Shown here: piece after piece, positions 53,984 to 63,045 of the stretch
Position numbering within the stretch: the stretch's first letter is position 1
How the letters are laid out: the number at the start of each line of letters is the position of its first letter
Source: Anaerolineae bacterium
GTDB lineage: Bacteria; Chloroflexota; Anaerolineae; Aggregatilineales; Phototrophicaceae
Direction of reading: 5' to 3'
NCBI GenBank assembly: GCA_023382675.1
Contig: JAHDWN010000005.1
Span: 117,407 to 181,406, forward strand
Length of the DNA: 64,000 bases
Translations under genes and position numbers: made by a program
The notes under the pieces: model-generated
Databases searched by the model: none
Seen by the model: only the letters and a program-made list of their open reading frames with translations
Told to the model about the DNA's origin: nothing

Positions 53984-54293
53984 GTGCATAAGCTCCTTCT
54001 GTCAAACGTCACGGCCAGATGCGCGGTCGGACGCAAGATAAATGCATATGAAGAGAAGAAAGGCAACGTAAAAGGTGGATAAGCAAAGCTCCCACTCTGT
54101 CCGTATTATACTGTGCAAGTGTTGTCAGACAACATTGAGCCTCAAAGGGGTGGATTCGGAAATAGGCTAGATGTGCTGCGGCATCCGTCAGGGATTAAAG
54201 CCCCCTGACGCGGGCTATCACCCATCGCGAGGGCGTCTCCCCACACACGCAAGAGGACTGATTCGCTATCCTGTCCCCGCCGCCCGCCGATTC
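53984..54293. other. gene-free region with one inverted repeat
   Basis: This stretch, with the leader beyond, makes a 579-nt gap. It contains CGTCAGGG (54186-54193) and CCCTGACG (54203-54210) as an 8-bp hairpin with no T-run, similar in style to the palindrome array at 27431-27550. A minus-strand promoter for the roadblock gene must lie near 54000-54120, where the DNA is AT-rich. I see no gene. Confidence 0.4.
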
Positions 54294-54322
54294 TTGACAG
54301 CCGAACCGTGACTCTCTACAAT
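54294..54322 (+). promoter_or_regulatory. near-consensus sigma-70 promoter
   Basis: A perfect TTGACA (54294-54299), 17-nt spacer and TACAAT (54317-54322). It directs transcription into the 240-nt leader of the EamA gene at 54563. Confidence 0.8.
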
Positions 54323-54562
54323 CGCGCGCGTTCCTATACAAACGGAAATGATCTCATGCCTCGCACGCCGCACAGCCACTCCATCGTCTCGCCACCCATA
54401 GCTGCCTGATCCTGGGCAGACGGCGCTCCTCACGCAATCCCAGCAGGCACGCTGTTGGGGTGTGTTTTGCGTTGCATCCTGCCCGCTGCTGGTTTATCGT
54501 GCGGAAGCCCGGCGCTTCCCCAGCCAACACCAACATAATCACGATCAAGGGCAGTTGCTACG
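54323..54562 (+). promoter_or_regulatory. long structured leader of the EamA exporter gene
   Basis: The leader has a small open frame, 54356-54409 (MPRTPHSHSIVSPPIAA), and a long-range pairing CCAGCAG (54440-54446) with CTGCTGG (54486-54492). A hairpin GGAAGC-CCGGC-GCTTCC follows at 54503-54519. EamA-type exporters are often controlled by riboswitches or attenuation, but I do not recognise a known class here, and there is no T-run behind the last hairpin. Confidence 0.45.
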
Positions 54563-55486
54563 ATGCAGAAAAGACTCTCACCCCAGCCAGGCGGCCTCTG
54601 GCTGGTGACAGGTTCGGCGATCCTCTGGGGCACCATCGGCGTCGCCACGCAGGCGATCTACAACACCGACACCACAAGCTCACTTTTCATCAATCTGGCG
54701 CGGATGCTGATCGCAACGCCGGTGCTGCTGGCGGCCTGCTGGCGCGTGGTCGGGCCGCAGATGTTTCACATCCGGCGGCGTGACCTGCTGATCATGCTGC
54801 TGACCGGGACGCTGCTGGCGACCTCACACGCGGCCTATTTCGCGGCCATCCGCTACACCGGCGTCACCATCGCCACGCTGCTGACAATTTGCATCGCGCC
54901 GGTGGTCGTCACCGGCGGATCGGTGCTGCTGAAGCTCGAACGCCTGACCGCGCAAGTCATGGTCGCGCTGGTCTGCGCGCTGATCGGCAGCGTGCTGCTG
55001 GTCGGCTTTCACGCGCCGGAAGGCAGCGGTTATGATCTGGCGCTCGGAACGTTCTTCTCGCTGGTTGCCGCCGTCACCTACGCCAGTATGATCATCGGCG
55101 GGCGCTTCCTGGCTGCCGGGTATCATCCTTTGCAGGTGACGGCCATTTCGTTTGGCGCGGGCGCGCTGGTGCTTGTGCTCGTCAATCTGGCGGCGGGGAC
55201 GGTGAGCGTCCACAGCGCGCAGGGCTGGCTGCTGCTGGTCTATCTAGGCCTCGTGCCATCCGCGCTCGCCTATTGGTTGTTCCAGATGGGGCTGCGTTCC
55301 GTTTCGGCCACCGCCGCCAGCATCGTCAGTATGCTCGATCCGCTGGTGGCGGCGCTGCTGGCCTGGGCGCTCTTTGGCGAGACGCTGGCCGTCACCGGCA
55401 TTATCGGAGCTGCGCTGCTGATCCTGGGCATCTTCCTGCTGTCGGTGGATCGGCGCAGGCTGCGGCCGCACGTTCAGAGCAAATAA
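54563..55486 (+). CDS. EamA/DMT-family transporter
   Basis: The 307-residue protein has ten predicted helices in two EamA repeats: GLWLVTGSAILWGTIGVATQ, then YTGVTIATLLTICIAPVVV; the second repeat holds SATAASIVSMLDPLVAALLAWALFGE split across its end. It is only distantly related to the EamA protein encoded at 46380. No ribosome site better than GGGCAG is visible near the ATG. Expression is from the consensus promoter at 54294 through a 240-nt leader. Confidence 0.88.
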   Translation: MQKRLSPQPGGLWLVTGSAILWGTIGVATQAIYNTDTTSSLFINLARMLIATPVLLAACWRVVGPQMFHIRRRDLLIMLLTGTLLATSHAAYFAAIRYTGVTIATLLTICIAPVVVTGGSVLLKLERLTAQVMVALVCALIGSVLLVGFHAPEGSGYDLALGTFFSLVAAVTYASMIIGGRFLAAGYHPLQVTAISFGAGALVLVLVNLAAGTVSVHSAQGWLLLVYLGLVPSALAYWLFQMGLRSVSATAASIVSMLDPLVAALLAWALFGETLAVTGIIGAALLILGIFLLSVDRRRLRPHVQSK

Positions 55487-55510
55487 TTCCAATTGTGCCT
55501 TTATCCCCAC

Positions 55511-55570
55511 GCCTGAACCTCACGGTTCTTCCCCTTCCCATCGCAATGGGGAGGGGATCAAGGGGAGAGG
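55511..55570 (-). repeat. composite repeat F, copy 2 (inverted)
   Basis: On the minus strand CTCTCCCCTTGATC, CCCTCCCCATTGCGATGGG, AAGGGGAAGAACCGTGAGG, TTCAGGCG matches the left part of copy 1 at 51042-51100, with small changes. The right-hand part of copy 1 is missing here. Confidence 0.85.
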
Positions 55571-55882
55571 ATAGACTGATTCCAGTGCTCTGAGATGGCG
55601 GCGCGTGCCCACGTCACAGCAGGCGTAACCACGCGTAAACCAGAGTCCACACCAGGTTCATTGCATTTGCATGGCCGGTTAGCGCCTGGTCATGCAGATG
55701 CCAATACACGACCGGTACTGACGGAAAATGTTACCAACCCGCCGTGTCAATCGTGGATTAATCAGCCGGAAAAATGCCGCCGACCAGGGCACATGTGTAG
55801 CTTAACCAGCTTTGTGGACATCCGCGCGCACAGCCTGTAGGATCTGGCTCAGATTCGACACACGCACGTCACGGTAAGCCTC
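55571..55882. other. gap before the imelysin gene
   Basis: About 310 nt without a supported gene; an 81-codon plus frame (55595-55840) has no motif or ribosome site. The region 55810-55840 has TTGTGG and TAGGAT with a spacing near 20, a poor promoter match. I see no clear Fur box. Confidence 0.35.
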
Positions 55883-57004
55883 ATGTTCAATCTTGCCAGC
55901 CTACGGCGCGGCCTCGCGCTCATCAGCCTGTCCGCGCTCCTCCTCGTAAGCATCGTCCAGGCGCAAACCGGCGACTTCTCCCGGCGCGACCTGCTGGAAA
56001 ACATCGTCCAGAATATCGTGCTGCCGCTGCACCGGGATTTCCTCCGCCAGACGGAAACCTTCCAGGCCGCCGCCGAAAACTTCACCGCCAACCCCAGGCC
56101 GCCAGCGCTGGCGAGCCTGCAGGATGAATGGCGCACGACCTCCCTGCTCTGGGAGAAAGTCGCGTTCTTCCGGCTGGGGCGCGATACCGTGCCGCTGCAC
56201 AACCGCATCGACAACGGCTACCCGGCAGCGCCGCAGGCCATCGACGGTCTGCTCGACAGCGATCAGCCGCTCGACGCCGACTTCCTGAACACGCAGGCGT
56301 CGAATGTCTACAACCTGCGCGCCATCGAATATCTGCTCTTCGACGGCGACTGGACGCCGAACGAGGCCATCGCCGCCTTCGCCCGTGGCCAAGAAGGTGA
56401 GCGGCGGCGGCAGTATGTCGAGACGACGGTCGCCATGCTCCACCAGGCCGCCAGTGAGTTGTGGGATCTGTGGTCACCGGCGGGTGAAAACTACGCGCAG
56501 ACCTTCGTCAACCTGGACGACCTGCGCAACCCCAATGAGACGATCAGCATGTTGACTGCCGCCATGCTCCAGAGTGTGCAAGCCATCGAGTTGAACGGCC
56601 TGGCGCTGCCGCTCGGCATCACCACCGGCGAGCCGCGTCCAGATCTCGTACCAGCACCCTACAGCCACATCAGCCTCGATCAGATTCGCAGCCGCCTCGA
56701 AATCATCCAGCAGACGTTCAACGGCGACAGCGACGCCGGTTCGCTCGGCCTGGACGACTATCTCGATCTGATCGGCGCGACCGAGAACAACGTGCCGCTG
56801 TCCGAAGAGATCGACACGCAGATCACCGCCGTGATCGCGGCCATCGACACCGTCCGCGAGCCATTGAGCGACGCCATCGCCGATAAGCCGGATCTGATCC
56901 ACGGCATCTACGGCGGCGTCGAATATCTGGTGCATCTGATCGAGGTCGATATGGCCGGTCAGATGGGTTTGAGCATCGCCGTCCAGGAGAGCGATGTCGA
57001 TTAG
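55883..57004 (+). CDS. imelysin-family (M75) periplasmic protein
   Basis: A signal peptide (LALISLSALLLVSIVQA) leads the 373-residue protein. It has the imelysin layout of two helical bundles: NIVQNIVLPLHRDFLRQTET, LQDEWRTTSLLWEKVAFFRL, the GxHxxE-like region as NLRAIEYLLFDGD (here Arg-Ala-Ile-Glu; the His is absent), and a C-terminal bundle ending LIHGIYGGVEYLVHLIEVDM. Imelysins are iron-regulated, probably iron-binding envelope proteins rather than proteases. The following HTTM gene overlaps its end by 11 nt; pairing of these two families is seen in other phyla. Confidence 0.85.
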   Translation: MFNLASLRRGLALISLSALLLVSIVQAQTGDFSRRDLLENIVQNIVLPLHRDFLRQTETFQAAAENFTANPRPPALASLQDEWRTTSLLWEKVAFFRLGRDTVPLHNRIDNGYPAAPQAIDGLLDSDQPLDADFLNTQASNVYNLRAIEYLLFDGDWTPNEAIAAFARGQEGERRRQYVETTVAMLHQAASELWDLWSPAGENYAQTFVNLDDLRNPNETISMLTAAMLQSVQAIELNGLALPLGITTGEPRPDLVPAPYSHISLDQIRSRLEIIQQTFNGDSDAGSLGLDDYLDLIGATENNVPLSEEIDTQITAVIAAIDTVREPLSDAIADKPDLIHGIYGGVEYLVHLIEVDMAGQMGLSIAVQESDVD

Positions 57005-58325
57005 CATGGCGACGCTGCGCGACCGGCTGCAGCAGCCCGTGCCCAGTCTGCCGCTGGCGATCTTCCGCGTCGGCTTCGGGCTGCTCATGTTCGTCGCTAC
57101 TGTCCGGTTCGTCGCCAACGGCTGGGTCCAAACGCAGTACGTCGCGCCCACGTTTCACTTCACCTTCGTCGGCTTCGGCTGGGTGCGTCCCCTGCCGGGC
57201 GACGGCATGACCGTCGTCTTCGTCTTGATGGCGCTGGGCGCCCTCGGCATCGCCGCCGGGCTGTTTTACCGCGCCAGCGTCGTCGCCTTCTTCGTGCTCT
57301 TCACCTACGTCGAACTCCTCGACCAGACCTACTACCTCAACCACTACTACCTGATCGCGCTCTTGAGCTTCCTGATGATCTGGCTGCCGCTCAACTGCCG
57401 CTGGTCGCTCGACGCCCGCCGCGATCCGCGCCTGTACGCCGCGACCGTCCCGGCGTGGACAATCGCTGCCGTGCGCTTACAGTTTGGGCTGGTCTATATC
57501 TTCGCCGGTGTCGCCAAGCTCAACAGCGACTGGCTGCTGCATGGCCTGCCGCTGGCGATCTGGCTGCCGCCGCTGCGTGACCTGCCGCTGGTCGGTGGAC
57601 TGCTGGCGCAGCGCGAGACGGCGCTGGTGATGAGTTGGGCGGGCGCGATCTTCGACCTGACGATCCCGATCTGGCTCGGCTGGCGCAGGACGCGCCCATT
57701 CGCCTATGTCGTCGCCGCCGGGTTTCACATCCTTACCGGCGTGCTCTTTCCGGTCATCGGCATGTTCCCGCTGATCATGACGGTGCTGACGCTGGTCTTC
57801 TTCGACGAGCGCGACTGGCGCTGGCTCATGCGCGCGCGTCTCTCCCTACCCGACACGACCACCCCATCAGCGCGCGCCACCACACGCTGGGTCGTGCCGC
57901 TGCTGGCGGTCTTCTTCGCCATCCAGGTGCTGCTGCCATTTCGCTCTCTACTCTACCCGGGCGACGTGCTCTGGACGGAGGAGGGCTTCCGCCTGAGCTG
58001 GCGCGTCATGCTGGTCGATAAGGCAGGCTCGGCGACCTTCCACGTCCGTGACTCGGCCAGCGGGCGCACGTGGACGGTCTTCCCGCGCCAATATCTGACG
58101 CGGCTGCAAGAACGGCAGATGGCCTTCCAGCCGGACATGATTTTGCAGTTCGCGCATTACGTCGAAGCGCTGGCGCGCGAACAAGGCTACGGCGACGTGG
58201 AAGTCCGCGCCGAGGTCTACGTCGCCTTCAATGGACGCCGCAGCCGCCTCCTGATCGACCCCGACGTCGATCTGACGCAGACGCCGCCATCCTTCCTGCA
58301 CAAGCCATGGATCTTGCCGCTCTAA
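56994..58325 (+). CDS. HTTM/vitamin K-dependent gamma-carboxylase-like membrane protein
   Basis: The ATG at 56994, inside the imelysin gene, has AGGAG 4 nt upstream; an ATG at 57006 is the alternative. The 443-residue protein has about six to eight helices, then a C-terminal globular part. IFAGVAKLNSDWLLHGLPLA carries the Lys that corresponds to the catalytic base of the human carboxylase, and EEGFRLSWRVMLVDKAGSAT is the conserved start of the soluble region. Bacterial homologues have unknown substrates. Translational overlap with imelysin implies a joint envelope role, perhaps in metal or iron uptake. Confidence 0.87.
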   Translation: MSISMATLRDRLQQPVPSLPLAIFRVGFGLLMFVATVRFVANGWVQTQYVAPTFHFTFVGFGWVRPLPGDGMTVVFVLMALGALGIAAGLFYRASVVAFFVLFTYVELLDQTYYLNHYYLIALLSFLMIWLPLNCRWSLDARRDPRLYAATVPAWTIAAVRLQFGLVYIFAGVAKLNSDWLLHGLPLAIWLPPLRDLPLVGGLLAQRETALVMSWAGAIFDLTIPIWLGWRRTRPFAYVVAAGFHILTGVLFPVIGMFPLIMTVLTLVFFDERDWRWLMRARLSLPDTTTPSARATTRWVVPLLAVFFAIQVLLPFRSLLYPGDVLWTEEGFRLSWRVMLVDKAGSATFHVRDSASGRTWTVFPRQYLTRLQERQMAFQPDMILQFAHYVEALAREQGYGDVEVRAEVYVAFNGRRSRLLIDPDVDLTQTPPSFLHKPWILPL

Positions 58326-60967
58326 GCCCACCGCCAATCGCGGACGATCTCCAACAAGAGCGGTGCGACCTGCGCGCGCAGATTCGGCGGCAGCAGCGGC
58401 ATGACCTGCGCCCACGGCATGAACCAGTCGAGCAGCGAGTCACGGCTACCGGTGCGCTGAATTTCAAGCTGCGTGATAATCCCGCGCCAGGTCACGCGCC
58501 GCATGTCAGCCTGATCGGATAGCTGAGGGTACAATTGCACCAGGATCTGCCAGCGCGAGTCTTCTTCCATGTTGCTCACGCTCTCCATGACCACGTCGAG
58601 CGCTTCTTGTACGCCCGCCTGCGCCAGTGCGATGAATGCAGCGCGCCGCTCCCACAACACGCGCACCTGCATGCCCTCCGCCAGCGCCTGATCGCGTAGT
58701 TCCAGGCGCGCGTCGCCGGTCGCCTCCTGCGCCTGGTCGAGCAGCCACTGGACCCGGCCAAGGCTGCCCCCGGTCTGAGTTTTCGGCAAGGTGGCAGCTT
58801 GCTCCGCCGTCAGATATGGACGCAGCATGACATAGCCGAAAGCCTGCTCGTTGGCATCTTGCCAGGTGTTGACGGTCGCCAGCGCCCGCGCGAGTTGATC
58901 CGTGTCAAGGAGACGCCCGATCTGTGCCAGAATACCCGTGGCCCAGCGCAGATCCCCCAGCGACAGCGCGAGATCGAGCAACCGTGCGACCAGATGCGCT
59001 TTACGCTCATCCTGAAGGTGGTCGAGTAGCGGAAACACCTGTTCCAGCCGATCTATAATGCCGTACTCGTCCGCCGCCGGTGGGTACTTCGCGACCTCGG
59101 GCGACGGCGCAAACTCCGCATAAGTCAGCACGTCGGCATACAACGCCTCGATAGCCGCAGCACGATCAGCCTCGTCAAGCACGCCGATCAATGCGCTTAG
59201 GTAGCCTGCGCGGGTTGGCGCGTAGCCGATGGCGCGGGCCGCCGCCAGTGCCTCCGCCGAGCGGGCGCGTTTGGCCTCGCCGGTCAGATGTGGCAGCAGA
59301 AGCTGCAGCAGTTCGATACGGATGTGAGGATGCACGCGTGGCTTCATACGCGACTCGACGTAAGCCACCGCCTCGCTCCGAAATGGCTCGCCCAGTTCAT
59401 CCGCCCAGATCAAGAGCGCCCGGCATTCTGCCAACGTCTGCCACCAATCGGCGGCCCAGGCAAACATCGACGCTAATAGCTCACCGTCAGCGCGCACGGC
59501 GACTTCATCCAGCAGATGGTCACGCGAATAGTCTTCATTGCGAGTCCCATGGGCATCTTCGATCACGAGCCGGATTTGTTCCGGCGCAAGATCCGGCAGC
59601 AGCCGCTCAAATTCCGGGAAGCGATCCTCACCCCAGAGTATCGTCAGTGTTTTGGCGAACTGCTCGTCCACCGAAGGCGTGTTCGTGTCCGCAGCCGGGG
59701 CAGCCTGCTGCGTATGACTCGCCGCTCGCAGAGAGCGCAGCACGTCCAGCGCCCAGGCTTTCTGCTCGTCATCGGCGATCTGCTCGGTGAAAACGCTGCC
59801 GGCTTCCATCAGCGCCAGGTTGGCGTTCACGCCGAGCGCCTGACGGATGGCCTCGCGCGCCTCGCCATGACGAATTGTGAGCAGCGCCTCGAACGCCCGC
59901 CGCTGCGTCTCGCCCCGCGCGTGCGGGACGAGCGCCAGCAGCCCATCTTTGCGCCACCATTCATCCTCGACCAGCAGCACCGCTGCCAGCGCCCGCGCCC
60001 GCTGCGCGTCATCCAGCCGATCCACCAGTGGCGCGATGGCGCGCGGCAGCCAGCTCCGGCCTTCATCGACCAGTGTCAGGCCGATCTCGAAGGCACGCGT
60101 CACCTGCTCACCTGCGAGCAGGTCGGCCATCTGCGCGATCGCATTCGCGCGCATCACGTCGTCCATGCCTTGCGCCGTGGCATCGACGATGGCGGGAACA
60201 GCCTTGAGCGCATCGTCGATCAGTGCCGCACGGCGCTCCGGCAGCCGCCGTGCCAGGCTGGTCAGCATCCAGGCGCGCGCATCTGCATTGTTGAGCATCC
60301 GCGTGCCTTCAATCGCCTTTTCGAACAGGGCGTCCGGCAAATCTTCCGCCAGCCGCAGCAGCATATAGCGATCGGGATAGTCTGGGTGATCTGCCGCCTT
60401 AAGCGCCGCAGCGAGCGCCGTCTCCAGCGATTGCGTCTGCGTTTCGGGATCGGCATGTTTCGCCGCGCGTTCGAAAGCCTGCGCCCGCGCGCCCTCGTAG
60501 TCGATGGCTTCCGCTGCCTGCATCATCAGCCGGTAAACCGTCGCAGCGTCCTCGCGGGACAGGCCGCCGTGCTCCAGCAGCGCGTCGTAGATGTCAAAGG
60601 CGCGCGTCGGCTCCCAGCTCAGCCCCGCCGCGCTGATTGCCCGCCCCGGCGACCACAGCCCGGTCGCGACCGCCCGCGCGATCACCCCCGGCGCGAAGTA
60701 GTTAGCCGCCGCGGCCGTGCCCGTGCCGATCAGCCCATAGCGCAGTAGATCGAGCAGCGCCGCAGGTTCTTCGCCCGCCTCGGCCTGGCCGGCGGCCAAG
60801 TCCAAGGCGATCTGCATGTCAGCCAGATAGCCGTCATAGCCGCCCTGCGCCGCGCGCGCCCGCAGCCAGCCATCGTCCGCGAACAGCGCCCGGATCGCCG
60901 CGTGGTCGCCCGCGTCGCGCAGGCGTGCCACATAATCGTCCGTCGGCGGCGGCGTTGTCATGCTCAT
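58322..60967 (-). CDS. large helical-repeat protein
   Basis: The 881-residue soluble protein is almost entirely amphipathic helices in repeats of about 40-60 residues, Ala/Leu/Asp-rich with recurrent pairs such as LRLAEDLPDALFEKAIEGTR, MLTSLARRLPERRAALIDDA, AIAPLVDRLDDAQRARALAA, and YLSALIGVLDEADRAAAIEA. These resemble the superhelical tails of STAND NTPases, but no NTPase, TIR, peptidase or membrane domain is present. AGGAG lies 10 nt before the ATG. Its stop overlaps the end of the HTTM gene by 4 nt. The function is unknown; a protein-binding scaffold is likely. Confidence 0.75.
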   Translation of the reverse strand: MSMTTPPPTDDYVARLRDAGDHAAIRALFADDGWLRARAAQGGYDGYLADMQIALDLAAGQAEAGEEPAALLDLLRYGLIGTGTAAAANYFAPGVIARAVATGLWSPGRAISAAGLSWEPTRAFDIYDALLEHGGLSREDAATVYRLMMQAAEAIDYEGARAQAFERAAKHADPETQTQSLETALAAALKAADHPDYPDRYMLLRLAEDLPDALFEKAIEGTRMLNNADARAWMLTSLARRLPERRAALIDDALKAVPAIVDATAQGMDDVMRANAIAQMADLLAGEQVTRAFEIGLTLVDEGRSWLPRAIAPLVDRLDDAQRARALAAVLLVEDEWWRKDGLLALVPHARGETQRRAFEALLTIRHGEAREAIRQALGVNANLALMEAGSVFTEQIADDEQKAWALDVLRSLRAASHTQQAAPAADTNTPSVDEQFAKTLTILWGEDRFPEFERLLPDLAPEQIRLVIEDAHGTRNEDYSRDHLLDEVAVRADGELLASMFAWAADWWQTLAECRALLIWADELGEPFRSEAVAYVESRMKPRVHPHIRIELLQLLLPHLTGEAKRARSAEALAAARAIGYAPTRAGYLSALIGVLDEADRAAAIEALYADVLTYAEFAPSPEVAKYPPAADEYGIIDRLEQVFPLLDHLQDERKAHLVARLLDLALSLGDLRWATGILAQIGRLLDTDQLARALATVNTWQDANEQAFGYVMLRPYLTAEQAATLPKTQTGGSLGRVQWLLDQAQEATGDARLELRDQALAEGMQVRVLWERRAAFIALAQAGVQEALDVVMESVSNMEEDSRWQILVQLYPQLSDQADMRRVTWRGIITQLEIQRTGSRDSLLDWFMPWAQVMPLLPPNLRAQVAPLLLEIVRDWRWA

Positions 60968-61102
60968 GGGTCGTGTGCTCCTCGTGCCGTATCCGCTGGC
61001 ATGTGGTGAGTTCAGTATAGCCTAATGTCGCTTGAGAGCAGCCTGTCTACAGGCTAATATCTTCACTGACATCTAGATCGTTGCTCGACCTACAATAGCT
61101 GT

Positions 61103-61474
61103 ATGAAGCTGAAATTCTACACCGACACGCATATTCCAAAGGCTGTTGCGGTACAATTACGTAGTCGCGGCGTCGAAGTTGTGCGCTGTGAGGAAGTCGG
61201 GATGGCAGCAGCCACAGATGCCGACCATCTGGCCTATGCCACGGAAACCGGCTGCGTGTTGATTACACATGATGATGATTTCACCCGTCTCGACGCAGAA
61301 TGGCGGGCGAACAATCGTCCTCACGGCGGCAATATCTACTGTCTGCCTTATGTGCAAGGTAATCCAGGTATCGGCAAGATCGTGACCATTTGTGCGGACT
61401 ATGCCACATTGATCGCACAGGGAGCGGGCACATACGAGGATGATATTGCGAATCGAATCATCTATGTGAGCTAA
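61103..61474 (+). CDS. DUF5615 PIN-like toxin candidate
   Basis: The 123-residue protein matches the DUF5615/Mut7-C-type PIN-like fold: KLKFYTDTHIPKAVAVQLRS with the first acidic site, EVGMAAATDADHLAYATETG, VLITHDDDFTRLDAEW with the Asp cluster, and a C-terminal helix. Members are presumed RNases paired with DUF433 antitoxins (VapC45/VapB45-like). The DUF433 gene begins 9 nt downstream. TACAAT lies just upstream near 61091. The toxin-first order is usual for this family. Confidence 0.85.
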   Translation: MKLKFYTDTHIPKAVAVQLRSRGVEVVRCEEVGMAAATDADHLAYATETGCVLITHDDDFTRLDAEWRANNRPHGGNIYCLPYVQGNPGIGKIVTICADYATLIAQGAGTYEDDIANRIIYVS

Positions 61475-61483
61475 GGTTCAATT

Positions 61484-61801
61484 ATGGACGCAATACCCGT
61501 TCAGCACATCGAAATTGAAAACGGCAAAGCGGTGATCGCTGGCACGCATCTCAAAGCGGCGCTCGTCGCTGCGATGGTCGTGCGGGCGGGCGCGACCATT
61601 GATGAGACGATGGGGCACTATGCCCTGACGCGCGCGCAAGTTCACAGCGCTCTGGCCTATTACTACGATCATCAAGACGCCATCGAGCAGGCTTTCGAAG
61701 AGGCGGAAGATTACGTCAAACAGGCAGGCGTCGCCGCCGAACAGCATCTGCGCGAACTACGCCAGCGCCGTGCCGAATCGAGTGGCAACGAGCGTAGCTA
61801 G
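61484..61801 (+). CDS. DUF433 antitoxin candidate
   Basis: The 105-residue protein begins with the DUF433-type core (VQHIEIENGKAVIAGTHLKA, VRAGATIDETMGHYALTRAQ, VHSALAYYYDHQDAIE), a winged-helix-like fold, then a Lys/Arg/Glu-rich C-terminal helix that could contact the toxin. It follows the DUF5615 gene by 9 nt. Together they form a type II toxin-antitoxin module. Confidence 0.88.
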   Translation: MDAIPVQHIEIENGKAVIAGTHLKAALVAAMVVRAGATIDETMGHYALTRAQVHSALAYYYDHQDAIEQAFEEAEDYVKQAGVAAEQHLRELRQRRAESSGNERS

Positions 61802-62007
61802 ACTGCGCATGTAACCTCACGCCATGGGACAGATATTCCGCCGCACACGCCAACGATGAGCGGAGGTAAAGCGCAGGGCAGCGCAGACTCCCACCTTTTT
61901 CTCATCCTTCCGACAGGGTGTTGTTAGGGATATACTGCTAAGATAAGCGTGCGCTGCGGCAGCCCGCAGTGCTGCGATGTGATTCGTTAGCAAAAGAGCC
62001 GAGACAT

Positions 62008-63036
62008 ATGCCGGATACCCCCACGTCCAGACTGCGCCGCGCGCAGCAGGAACAAACCCAGTATGCCGACACCGCCAACGGGGCCAATGTCGAAATCGTT
62101 CAGCAGGTGGCCGAGCGCATCACCCACAGCGTCAGCCAGGTGATCGTCGGCAAACGCAACGAGATCCGCTTAACGGTGCTGGGCTTGCTCAGCATGGGAC
62201 ACTTGCTTATCGAAGACGTGCCCGGCGTCGGCAAGACGATGCTGGCGAAGGCGCTTGCCCGCTCCATCGGCGCGACCTTCAGCCGCATCCAGTTCACACC
62301 AGATATGCTGCCGTCGGATGTCACCGGCGTCTCGCTCTTCAACCAGAAGACGCGCGAATTCGAGTTCCGCGCCGGGCCGATTATGGCCCAGATCGTGCTC
62401 GCCGACGAGATCAACCGCGCGACACCCAAGACTCAGGCCGCCCTGCTCGAAGCGATGGAAGAGCGGCAGGTGACGGTGGATGGCGTCACGTACCAGCTTC
62501 AGGAGCCATTCCTGCTGCTGGCGACGCAGAACCCGATTGAGTACGAGGGCACGTTCCCGCTGCCGGAAGCGCAGCTCGACCGCTTCTTCATGCGCATTCA
62601 GCTTGGTTATCCCTCGCCGCAGGAAGAGATGGCGGTGCTGACTTCGCAGCAGTACGAGCACCCGCTGGCGAACACCTACCAGGTCGTCACCGTGCAGGAT
62701 CTCGTCAATGCGCAGTACGCGGTGCGCCAGGTCTACGTCGCCGAGGAGATCAAGCGCTACATCATCGATCTGGTGACGCACACGCGCAACCACACCGATG
62801 TCTACCTGGGAAGCAGCCCGCGCGGTGGTCTTTCAGTGTTCCGTGCCTCACAGGCGCGGGCGGCCATGGCCGGGCGCAACTATGTCGTGCCGGATGACGT
62901 GAAGGCGCTGGTCGAGGTCTGCCTGGCGCATCGCATCATCGTCCGCCCGGAGGCGCGTATCAACAAGGTCACGGCGCGCAACGTCGTCAACGACATCTTG
63001 CAGACGACGCCCGTTGCCGGGGCGTCTGCGCGCTAA
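62008..63036 (+). CDS. MoxR-family AAA+ ATPase
   Basis: The start at 62008 is favoured; an in-frame ATG at 61969 lies in a non-conserved region. The 342-residue protein has Walker [17 protein letters not shown], Walker [51 protein letters not shown] and the MoxR C-terminal region ([20 protein letters not shown]). MoxR ATPases act as chaperones for metal or complex assembly and are usually encoded with DUF58 and VWA proteins. The DUF58 gene starts 9 nt downstream. Confidence 0.95.
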   Translation: MPDTPTSRLRRAQQEQTQYADTANGANVEIVQQVAERITHSVSQVIVGKRNEIRLTVLGLLSMGHLLIEDVPGVGKTMLAKALARSIGATFSRIQFTPDMLPSDVTGVSLFNQKTREFEFRAGPIMAQIVLADEINRATPKTQAALLEAMEERQVTVDGVTYQLQEPFLLLATQNPIEYEGTFPLPEAQLDRFFMRIQLGYPSPQEEMAVLTSQQYEHPLANTYQVVTVQDLVNAQYAVRQVYVAEEIKRYIIDLVTHTRNHTDVYLGSSPRGGLSVFRASQARAAMAGRNYVVPDDVKALVEVCLAHRIIVRPEARINKVTARNVVNDILQTTPVAGASAR

Positions 63037-63045
63037 TCATCACCG

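Noticed and set aside
53984-54293. tRNA or small RNA gene in the long gap
   Set aside because: The hairpin at 54186-54210 has no cloverleaf partners and no T-run.
54356-54409. 17-codon open frame as a leader peptide gene
   Set aside because: The ribosome site is weak and it lacks a run of one amino acid that would suggest attenuation. Mentioned only within the leader feature.
55595-55840. 81-codon frame before the imelysin gene
   Set aside because: No ribosome site, no motif and a repeat-like composition.
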